Assembly: GCF_016615955.1 (NCBI RefSeq)
Contig: NZ_CP067113.1
Coordinates: 1,364,001 to 1,428,000, forward strand
Direction of reading: 5' to 3'
DNA length: 64,000 nt
Source of the DNA: Luteimonas sp. MC1750
Lineage (GTDB): Bacteria; Pseudomonadota; Gammaproteobacteria; Xanthomonadales; Xanthomonadaceae
Of the stretch, positions 29,990 through 36,557 are shown piece after piece. Every line of letters begins with the position of its first letter. The stretch's first letter is position 1. The notes under the pieces are model-generated. The model had not been told where the DNA came from and made no database searches. It was given only the letters and a program-made list of their open reading frames with translations. A program made the translations under genes and the position numbers.

Positions 29990-31117
29990 ATGCTTACCCT
30001 GGTGCTGGTGGTCATCCTGGTCGCGCTGACGTTCGAGTACATCAACGGCTTCCATGACACCGCGAACTCGATCGCCACCGTGGTCGCGACCAAGGTGCTG
30101 TCGCCGATGCAGGCGGTGGGCCTGGCCGCGGGCATGAACCTGATCGGCGCGCTCGCGGGGACCGCGGTGGCCAAGACGATCGCGTCCGGCCTGATCGACG
30201 CCGGCGTGGTCGAGGTGGGCTCGCAGCTGATCCTGTGCGCGCTGCTGGGCGGCATCACCTGGAACCTGATCACCTGGTGGTTCGGCCTGCCGTCCTCGTC
30301 CTCGCACGCGCTGATCGGCGGCCTGATCGGCGCCGCGCTGGCGGCGACCTCCAACAACTGGGACTCGATCATCTGGTCGCAGCCGGCCGAGCCGGTCTAC
30401 AACAGCGCCGGCGTGCTGTGGAAGGTGATCGTGCCGATGGTCAGCTCGCCGGTGCTCGGCTTCGCCGCGGGCTTCCTGATGATGGGCGTGCTGTTCTTCG
30501 TCATCTCGATGATGGCGCGCAGTGGCGGGGTGCTGGCGCGCATCGCACGGCCGCGCTGGGTCAACGGATTCTTCGGCAAGGCGCAGATCGTCAGCGCCGC
30601 CGGCATGGGCTTCGCGCACGGCATGAACGATGCGCAGAAGACCATGGGCATCATCGCCCTGGCGCTGGTCAGCGCGCAGTCGGCGGGCACGCTCGACGCG
30701 TTGCCGCCGTGGCTGGCCTTCCTGCACCCGTCCGAAGGCGCCCTGGCCGAAGGCGACATCGACACCTGGATCAAGATCAGCTGCGCGCTGGTGATGGCCG
30801 CGGGGACCGCCGCCGGCGGCTGGCGGATCATCAAGACGCTGGGCCACAAGCTGGTCAAGCTGCACCCGATCCACGGCTTCGCGGCCGAGACCAGTGCGGC
30901 CTCGGTGATCCTGGCGGCTTCGTCGCTGGGCATCCCGGTGTCGACCACGCACAACATCTCCTCGGCGATCATGGGCGTGGGCACGGCCAAGCGGCTCAAT
31001 GCCATCCGCTGGACGGTGGTCGAGAAGATGATCGGCGCCTGGATCCTGACCATCCCGATGTCGGGCGGCATCGCGTACGGGCTGTACTGGCTGCTGGGCT
31101 GGCTCGGGTGGCTGTAG
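29990..31117 (+). CDS. pit: inorganic phosphate transporter, Pit family
   Basis: A 375-aa inner-membrane symporter for metal-phosphate. About ten hydrophobic segments are present. The duplicated PiT signature is visible: FEYINGFHDTANSIATVVATKVL near the start, and GFAHGMNDAQKTMGIIALAL in the second half. The paired SSSHALIGGLIGA and STTHNISSAIMGVG loops complete it. Coupled with the DUF47 gene and downstream of a Pho-box-like site. Confidence 0.95.
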   Translation: MLTLVLVVILVALTFEYINGFHDTANSIATVVATKVLSPMQAVGLAAGMNLIGALAGTAVAKTIASGLIDAGVVEVGSQLILCALLGGITWNLITWWFGLPSSSSHALIGGLIGAALAATSNNWDSIIWSQPAEPVYNSAGVLWKVIVPMVSSPVLGFAAGFLMMGVLFFVISMMARSGGVLARIARPRWVNGFFGKAQIVSAAGMGFAHGMNDAQKTMGIIALALVSAQSAGTLDALPPWLAFLHPSEGALAEGDIDTWIKISCALVMAAGTAAGGWRIIKTLGHKLVKLHPIHGFAAETSAASVILAASSLGIPVSTTHNISSAIMGVGTAKRLNAIRWTVVEKMIGAWILTIPMSGGIAYGLYWLLGWLGWL

Positions 31118-31145
31118 GCGGCGCGCGGTCCCGCGTGGCGGGGTG

Positions 31146-32504
31146 ATGCGCATCCACGCGGGCTGGATCGTCGCCGCGGTCGTCCTGCTCGCGCTGGCGA
31201 TCGCGTCGGTCTTCTACCTGGAGGTGCATGTGCATCCGGTCTGCCACGACGCGCGAGCCTACTGGCGCATCGCCGGTGTCTACGCGGAGGGCGGGATCTT
31301 CGCGGGGCACCACGCCGCGAACATGCGGACCTGGCTTTACCCGGCCATGCTGATGCTGGTGCTGCAGCTGTCGGCAACCCTGGCGCTGGGGGCGGCGCCG
31401 CTGCTGTTCGTCCTGCAGTTCATCCTCCACCTGGGCTCGTGCGCGCTGCTGGGCGCGCGCGTCTTCGTCGGGAGGCCCGCCCCGGCCCTGCTGCTGTTCG
31501 CGCTCCTGGCCTGCAATCCCTTCGTGCTGCCCTATGTCGGCGTGTCGCTGACCGACGGCGCCGCGCTCGCCTGTTTCAATGTCTGGCTGGCGGCGATGGT
31601 TTCGGGCGCGCGACCCGGACGGTACCGCTGGGCATGGATCGCGCTGGCCGGCGCCATGGCGGGCGCCGCCTGCGCCATCCGGCCGGCCTATGTCTACCTG
31701 GTGCTGCTCACGCCTCTGGTTGCCTTCGCCGCCCGCAGGGGCTGGCGCGAGGGGCTGGGAGCGGTCGTGCTGGCGCTGCTGATGCCCTTCCTCGCGCTGG
31801 GCCCCCAGGTCGCGATCAACCAGCTGCACTTCGACCGCGCGACGCCGCTGCCGGTCGGCGACCTCCGCGCGGGCCAGATCATCTGGGGGATCACCAACCT
31901 CAAGTACGGCACCAGCCCGGTGCCCGAAGACGATCCGCGCATGTTCTACCCGAACCCGCTGGCGACCGGGACGGCCGGAGACGTGGACGGACTGGGCTGG
32001 TACCTGCGCCATCCCGCGCGCGGCGCCGGCACGCTGGCGCTGAAGCTGGTCGGTGCCTTCGACTTCGACTTCCTGCCGGCCTACGTCCGGGACCGCGACC
32101 CACCGCTGCAGTGGCTGTTCCGGCTGCTGTCCATCGGCCTGCTGCTCGCCGGCCTGTCCGGCATGTGGCTCTACCTGCGATGGACCCGGTTGGCGCAGGC
32201 CACCAGGCTCGGCCCGCGCTGGATGCCGGCGCTGGTGTTCACGGCATGGGCGGCGGTGACCCTGCCTTCGGCGGTGGAGCTTCGCTTCACGCTCCCGATG
32301 CTGCCGCTGCTGCTCGCACTGGCCGTGGTCGCCGGGGTCGGCCTTCGCGACCGCCAGTGGAACCTGTCGCGCCGGTCGCTGGCCGTGCCTGCGCTCGCAT
32401 TCGTCGCCATGGTGCTGGCGGCGGGCTTCGTCGGTCGGCAGAACGTGATCTTCGACCCGACGCCTGCCGACGCCGCGACCATCGCGCTGTTCGAGTGCAA
32501 ATGA
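31146..32504 (+). CDS. polytopic membrane protein, GT-C glycosyltransferase-like
   Basis: A 452-aa protein with about ten hydrophobic segments. After the first membrane segment (about 7-27) comes VCHDARAYWRIAGVYAEGGIF, an acidic loop motif in the position of the catalytic loop of dolichol/undecaprenyl-phosphate-sugar-dependent GT-C enzymes. ACAIRPAYVYLVLLTPLVA also resembles that superfamily. It therefore probably transfers a sugar or is a relative without activity. No cell-wall or polysaccharide genes are adjacent. ATG at 31146; a GTG immediately before is equally possible. Confidence 0.55.
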   Translation: MRIHAGWIVAAVVLLALAIASVFYLEVHVHPVCHDARAYWRIAGVYAEGGIFAGHHAANMRTWLYPAMLMLVLQLSATLALGAAPLLFVLQFILHLGSCALLGARVFVGRPAPALLLFALLACNPFVLPYVGVSLTDGAALACFNVWLAAMVSGARPGRYRWAWIALAGAMAGAACAIRPAYVYLVLLTPLVAFAARRGWREGLGAVVLALLMPFLALGPQVAINQLHFDRATPLPVGDLRAGQIIWGITNLKYGTSPVPEDDPRMFYPNPLATGTAGDVDGLGWYLRHPARGAGTLALKLVGAFDFDFLPAYVRDRDPPLQWLFRLLSIGLLLAGLSGMWLYLRWTRLAQATRLGPRWMPALVFTAWAAVTLPSAVELRFTLPMLPLLLALAVVAGVGLRDRQWNLSRRSLAVPALAFVAMVLAAGFVGRQNVIFDPTPADAATIALFECK

Positions 32505-32535
32505 GCCGCGCCGCCGGGCAGGCCCGACGCGGGTG

Positions 32536-32946
32536 TCAGAGCAGGTCGCCGTCGGCGCTGAGCACGCGCTCCAGGCGGTCGCCCATGCCGCCGATCTCCA
32601 GCACCAGGCGCCCGACCTCGGCCGCGTCCAGGCCGTCGTAGGGCCGGTTCTCGCACAGCTGCAGGTAGGGCACGCCATCGAGCTGGCCGATGGCCAGGTA
32701 GCCGACGCGGCTGTCCCAGTTGTAGGCGAGGGCGCGGCGGGCGTCGACGCCGGTGATCGGCGCCACCGCGGTGCTGACCCGCAGGTAGCAGCGGCCGTCA
32801 TCGTCCTGGAGTTCGGACAGGAAGATCGACTGGTGGCGGCGGCCCGCGTCCAGGCTCAGCTCGACGCCGACCACGAAGGCCTCGCTGACGGTGGTGCGGA
32901 AGCCGTTGCTGCCGAGATGGCGGCGGACCTGTTCGAAGTTCTGCAT
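32536..32946 (-). CDS. small cytoplasmic protein of unknown function
   Basis: A 136-aa acidic protein that I do not recognise. It has no signal peptide or membrane segment. Alternating strands such as YLRVSTAVAPITGVDARRALAYNW and VGYLAIGQLDGVPYLQLCENRPYDGLD, then a helical end (EVGRLVLEIGGMGDRLERVL), look like the small alpha/beta chaperone fold of the YbjN / type III chaperone group; this is a resemblance only. It is divergent from the alkyltransferase-like gene with overlapping -10-like elements. Confidence 0.7.
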   Translation of the reverse strand: MQNFEQVRRHLGSNGFRTTVSEAFVVGVELSLDAGRRHQSIFLSELQDDDGRCYLRVSTAVAPITGVDARRALAYNWDSRVGYLAIGQLDGVPYLQLCENRPYDGLDAAEVGRLVLEIGGMGDRLERVLSADGDLL

Positions 32947-32975
32947 GGCGGAACCCCCGCGTCGGGACGTGTCGC

Positions 32976-32981
32976 TATCCT
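32976..32981 (+). promoter_or_regulatory. -10-like hexamer TATCCT six bases before ATL ATG, with overlapping reverse element
   Basis: TATCCT is followed by agcgca and the ATG at 32988, with no ribosome site. The surrounding CGCTATCCTAGCG is palindromic, so the minus strand carries TAGGAT for the divergent gene whose ATG is at 32946. The two promoters probably share this site. Confidence 0.45.
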
Positions 32982-32987
32982 AGCGCA

Positions 32988-33320
32988 ATGGCTCCGGTCG
33001 ACCCTGCAGAGCGCATCCTCGCCGCCGTGCGCGGCATTCCGCGCGGCGAAGTCGCCGGTTACGGCGAGGTCGCGCGCCGCGCCGGGCTGCCGGGGCGGGC
33101 GCGCTGGGTGGCGAAGCTGCTGGCGGCCAATGAGGACCCCGCGCTGCCCTGGCATCGGGTCCTGCGCAGCGACGGGCGGATCGCCTTCCCGCCGGACTCG
33201 GACCCGTGGCGCGAGCAGGCGCGACGCCTGCGCGCGGAGGGCGTGGAGGTGGTCGCCGGACGCGTGCGCACGGCGCGTCCCGCGCGTTCGCTCGACAGCG
33301 AGGTCTGGGGTCCCGGCTGA
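32988..33320 (+). CDS. alkyltransferase-like protein (ATL), DNA repair
   Basis: A 110-aa homologue of the O6-alkylguanine-DNA alkyltransferase DNA-binding domain. The active-site PCHR motif is replaced by PWHR (residues 54-57), so the alkyl-accepting cysteine is a tryptophan. This substitution defines ATL proteins (E. coli YbaZ type), which bind O6-alkylguanine without removing the alkyl group and direct nucleotide excision repair to it. The helix-turn-helix IPRGEVAGYGEVARRAGLP is intact. The -10-like element suggests leaderless expression. Confidence 0.92.
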   Translation: MAPVDPAERILAAVRGIPRGEVAGYGEVARRAGLPGRARWVAKLLAANEDPALPWHRVLRSDGRIAFPPDSDPWREQARRLRAEGVEVVAGRVRTARPARSLDSEVWGPG

Positions 33321-33385
33321 GCGCCCGCGACGACGGGCGCCTGCGGCCCAACCGGTATCATGGGGGTTGCCCGCGAGGACCCCGA

Positions 33386-34042
33386 ATGCTGACCAATCTC
33401 CCCCCCGTCACCAAGGCGCTGCTGATCGCCAACGCCGGCGTGTTCCTGCTGCAGAAGCTGCTCGGCAGCGCGCTGTTCGCGCCACTGATGCTGTGGCCGA
33501 TGGGGATGGATGCCTATGCCCAGGCCGCCGGCGTCCCGGGCTTCCTGCCCTGGCAGCTGCTGAGCTATGGCTTCCTGCACGGCAACCTCGCACACCTGCT
33601 GTTCAACATGCTGGCGCTGGTGATGTTCGGCGCCCAGCTCGAGTACGTCTGGGGGCAGAAGCGCTTCCTGACCTATTTCCTGGTCTGCGTGGCCGGCGCC
33701 GGCCTGTGCCAGCTGGGCGTGGCCAGCTGGGCGGTGCTGGAAGGCGGCCTGCCGTATCCGACGGTGGGTGCCTCGGGCGGCGTGTTCGGCCTGCTGCTGG
33801 CCTACGGCATGCTGTTCCCGCACCAGCGGGTGATGCTGCTGATCCCGCCGATCCCGATGAAGGCGCGCACGCTGGCCATCGTCTACGGCGTGGTCGAGCT
33901 CTACCTCGGGATCACCGGCACCCAGTCCGGCGTGGCCCACTTCGCACACCTCGGCGGCATGCTGTTCGGCTGGCTGCTGATCCGCTACTGGCGCGGCCAG
34001 CCGCCGTTCCGTCGCGGCCCGACGCGGGCGCGGCACTTCTAG
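33386..34042 (+). CDS. rhomboid-family intramembrane serine protease
   Basis: A 218-aa six-span protease. The oxyanion motif HGNLAHLLFNM (65-75), catalytic serine in VGASGGVFG (Ser130) and catalytic histidine in HFAHLGG (His188) are all present, so it should be active. It cleaves substrates within the membrane; targets are unknown. The ATG has a GAGGA site and gives LLTNLPPVTK-type N terminus directly before the first span; a TATCAT element lies about 30 bases upstream. A perfect ten-pair hairpin covers its stop codon. Confidence 0.93.
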   Translation: MLTNLPPVTKALLIANAGVFLLQKLLGSALFAPLMLWPMGMDAYAQAAGVPGFLPWQLLSYGFLHGNLAHLLFNMLALVMFGAQLEYVWGQKRFLTYFLVCVAGAGLCQLGVASWAVLEGGLPYPTVGASGGVFGLLLAYGMLFPHQRVMLLIPPIPMKARTLAIVYGVVELYLGITGTQSGVAHFAHLGGMLFGWLLIRYWRGQPPFRRGPTRARHF

Positions 34043-34053
34043 GCCGCGCCCGC
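34024..34053 (+). terminator. GC hairpin over the rhomboid stop codon, possible terminator
   Basis: GCGGGCGCGG (34024-34033) and CCGCGCCCGC (34044-34053) are perfectly complementary around a ten-base loop that contains the TAG stop. There is no T-run on either side. It lies between convergent genes, where a strong hairpin would limit read-through. Confidence 0.45.
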
Positions 34054-34065
34054 GCCTGCCGGGCG

Positions 34066-36072
34066 TCAGCGCCAGAGGCTGACGCGCTCCTCGTCCTTGC
34101 GGAACATGGCGTTGCCGGCCTTGCAGCCGTAGACCTCGCTGAAGGCGGGCAGGTTGGACAGCGGCCCGTTGCTGCGCCACTGGCCCGGCGCCTGCAGCGC
34201 GGTGCCGGCGCGCTGCTCGGCGACCACCGGCGACACCTGTTCGCGCCACAGCCCCGACCACGCGGCGAAGAAGGCCTGTCGGCCTTCCTTCGCGGCTTCC
34301 GGCTGCGCCTGGCTGAAGGCGTCCCAGGCGATCTCGACCGCGGCCAGGTCGGCGGCGTTCTCCTCGCCGGTCAGGCTGGCGTTGAGCTTGCGGCCGGTAA
34401 GGCCCGGGTAGTCGTAGTTGCCGTACTGCGCGGACAGCGCGTTCAGGCGGTCGGTCCAGGCGGTGGCGGTGCCCGGCGTCCACCAGTCGCGGATCTCGCC
34501 GCGGGCGTCGAGGTGGCGGCCCTTGCCGTCGATGGCGTGGCTGAGCTCGTGCGCGACCATGGCACCGAAGCTGCCGTAGTGCGCGGCGCCGTCCCGGGAC
34601 ATGTCCAGCACCGGCGCCTGCAGCACCGCGGCCGACACCAGCAGGCGGTTGTGCGCGGCGTCGTAGGCCAGCGCGGGCTCCTGCGGCTGCAGCGGCCAGC
34701 GGCGCTGGGCGTTGCCACGGCCGATGCGCTTCATCTCCTCGCGGTGCTGCCAGGTCGAGGCGATCAGCATGTTGCCGCCGAAGCTGCCGCGGCCCATCGG
34801 CTGCACGGTGTAGTCGATGTCGCGCACCGGGGCGCCGATCTCGATCCTGAGCGCGTCGAGCTTGGCGATGGCGCCGGCACGCGTGGCGTCGTCCATCCAC
34901 GCGGCGCGTCCGACCGAGCGCTTCAGGGCGTCGCGCACCTGCACGGCAATGGTCTGGGCGCGGCTGCGGTTGGCGTCCGGCAGGTGGCGGCCGACGTATT
35001 CGCGCGCGACCATCTGCCCGGCGGCGTGGTTGATCGCGTGCAGCACCAGGTGCTCGCGCGACGGCTGCGCGGACTCGCCGCGCAGCACGCGGCCGCGGAA
35101 GTCGAAGGCGGCGTCGCGGAAGCCCTTGGACAGGTAGGGCGCCATCGCATCGCCGACATGGAAGCGCAGGTAGGTCTTCCACTGCGCCGGCTTGAGGCTG
35201 CCGACCAGGCCGTCGAGGGCGGCGAAGAGTTCCGGGTTGGCGATCGAGACGCTGTCGTCGGTCACCGCCTGGGCGGCGAGGAACGCGTCGAGCTGCAGGC
35301 GCTTGTAGGCCTTGCCCAGGTCGGCAGTCGGGACCAGGGCGTAGTTGCGGCGCGGGTCACGCAGGTCGGCGACCGGGCGCGATGCGCGGGCGATGCGCGT
35401 CTCGAGGTCGATCACCAGCTGCGACTCGGCCTCGAGGTCGGCCTCGGCGGTGCCGGTCAGGGCCAGGATGCGGCGGACGTAGGCGTTGTAGAGGCCGAGG
35501 ATTTCGCGCGCGGCCGCGTCTTCGCGGGTGTAGTAGGCCGGGTCGGGCAGGCCGGTGCCGCCCTGGGCGAAGTAGCCGATGTGGCGGTCGAGGTCGGCGA
35601 GGTCGAGGTCGGCGCTGAAGTTGAAGACCACCGGAATGCCGACCTGGTGCAGGGCGGCGATCGACGGCGGGATGTCCTTGGCGCGGCGGATGCCGTTGAT
35701 GCGGTCGAGCAGCGGGGCGATCGGGTTGGAGCCGTCGGCCTCCACCGCGGCCTCGTCCAGGCCGCTGGCCCAGAAGTCGCCGAGGAGCGTCTGCACGCCG
35801 CCCTGCGGTGCGTTCATCGCCGTGGACAGCAGCTCGCGCTGCTGCTCCAGCACGCGTGCCTGCAGCTCGCCCAGCGCCGAGACCGCGCCCGCCTCCGGCA
35901 CCGGATTGGCGGCCACCCAGTCCTTGTTGGTGAAGGCGTAGAAGTCGCCACAGGCGGTCGGACCCGCCGGCGCGCGCGCGGCGCCGCGGCGCTGGGCATT
36001 GGCGTCCGCGGCCACCATGGCGAGGACGAGGCTTGCGCTGAGCGCGAGGGCGAGGGGGGCGTGCTTGGGCAT
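34066..36072 (-). CDS. M13-family zinc endopeptidase (PepO/neprilysin-like), first paralogue
   Basis: A 668-aa exported peptidase. Residues 1-27 form a signal peptide (LALALSASLVLAMVAADANA). The zinc motif HELSH (508-512) and the downstream ENAADLAAVEIAWDAF, which supplies the third ligand glutamate, are present. The conserved NDYYA/F-type and C-terminal CKAGNAMFR...W features also fit M13. Family members cut short peptides outside the cytoplasm. A TAGACT element lies about 25 bases before the ATG. The second M13 gene follows on the same strand 486 bases upstream in transcription, separated by a repeat element. Confidence 0.94.
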   Translation of the reverse strand: MPKHAPLALALSASLVLAMVAADANAQRRGAARAPAGPTACGDFYAFTNKDWVAANPVPEAGAVSALGELQARVLEQQRELLSTAMNAPQGGVQTLLGDFWASGLDEAAVEADGSNPIAPLLDRINGIRRAKDIPPSIAALHQVGIPVVFNFSADLDLADLDRHIGYFAQGGTGLPDPAYYTREDAAAREILGLYNAYVRRILALTGTAEADLEAESQLVIDLETRIARASRPVADLRDPRRNYALVPTADLGKAYKRLQLDAFLAAQAVTDDSVSIANPELFAALDGLVGSLKPAQWKTYLRFHVGDAMAPYLSKGFRDAAFDFRGRVLRGESAQPSREHLVLHAINHAAGQMVAREYVGRHLPDANRSRAQTIAVQVRDALKRSVGRAAWMDDATRAGAIAKLDALRIEIGAPVRDIDYTVQPMGRGSFGGNMLIASTWQHREEMKRIGRGNAQRRWPLQPQEPALAYDAAHNRLLVSAAVLQAPVLDMSRDGAAHYGSFGAMVAHELSHAIDGKGRHLDARGEIRDWWTPGTATAWTDRLNALSAQYGNYDYPGLTGRKLNASLTGEENAADLAAVEIAWDAFSQAQPEAAKEGRQAFFAAWSGLWREQVSPVVAEQRAGTALQAPGQWRSNGPLSNLPAFSEVYGCKAGNAMFRKDEERVSLWR

Positions 36073-36212
36073 GAGGGAGTCCGGCGAAATGACCGCGGGA
36101 GTCTAGCAAGCCGGCTGCTCTACCGAGGTCACGATGGTCAGTGCCGGCATGCGCTGGGGAGCTTCGTGAATACGCGTGCTGTCCGCGGCTGGCAGGTCCT
36201 CGCTGCCCGCCG

Positions 36213-36235
36213 CGGGCGCAGGGTGTGTGCGCACA
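36213..36235 (+). repeat. 23-base segment shared with the inverted-repeat arm at 22087-22109
   Basis: Identical to 22087-22109 at 20 of 23 positions, with the shared string GCGCAGGG and a palindromic TGTGCGCACA here. Both sites translate in one frame to RAQGVC(A/V)Q. It precedes the 112-bp element by about 100 bases. Confidence 0.6.
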
Positions 36236-36332
36236 ACGGTCCGGATCAGTTCTGCCGCCGGACGCAGGACGCAGGGCACATGATCAGCGCGGCATGCGGT
36301 TTTGGCTCTCGTGCAGAGCGCCCGCAGCCCCC

Positions 36333-36444
36333 GCATCGCTTTGGCGCGTGGCCTGCTGACGGGAAGTCAAGGAGGAGGTGCCGGCCCTCCGGGCCGGCAC
36401 CGGGGGACATGAGCGGCAGCAGGCCATGCGTCGAAGCGCCGCGG
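36333..36444 (+). repeat. 112-bp repeat element, copy 2
   Basis: The partner of 21566-21677. In order: frame end PASLWRVAC-stop, AAGGAGGA (36369-36376), hairpin 36377-36401, gggggac, then ATG (36409) opening MSGSRPCVEAPR. Relative to copy 1 the outermost-but-one pair of the stem is G-C instead of A-T, and the two-base loop is TC instead of GA. After GCCGCGG the two copies share nothing. It points toward the terminator of the second M13 gene, just as copy 1 points toward the secF terminator. Confidence 0.85.
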
Positions 36445-36504
36445 AACCTGCATGCGCGCGCTTTCCTCACTTCAGAGACGAATCAAGCACTTGAGAGAAG
36501 AACC

Positions 36505-36532
36505 AAAAAAAGGCCCGGCATATGCCGGGCCC
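36505..36532 (-). terminator. intrinsic terminator of the second M13 gene
   Basis: On the minus strand, GGGCCCGGCA-TATGCCGGGCC is followed by a run of seven T, 26 bases after the stop. A stem of about nine GC-rich pairs with U-tail. Confidence 0.9.
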
Positions 36533-36557
36533 GTGGGTGGAACAGAGTGACGCCGAC

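Larger units (their letters stand above)
36073..36557. other. 485-base gene-free region between the two M13 genes
   Basis: It holds the promoter of the first M13 gene, a 23-base segment similar to the inverted-repeat arm at 22087-22109 (36213-36235), the second 112-bp element (36333-36444), and the terminator of the second M13 gene (36505-36532). The open frame ending PASLWRVAC at 36359 runs through part of it, but it has no recognisable domain. Confidence 0.7.

Noticed and set aside
36141..36359. Plus-strand 72-codon frame ending PASLWRVAC
   Set aside because: Only its end is shared with the other element copy. The rest is unrelated to anything at the first locus, so the frame as a whole is not supported as a gene.
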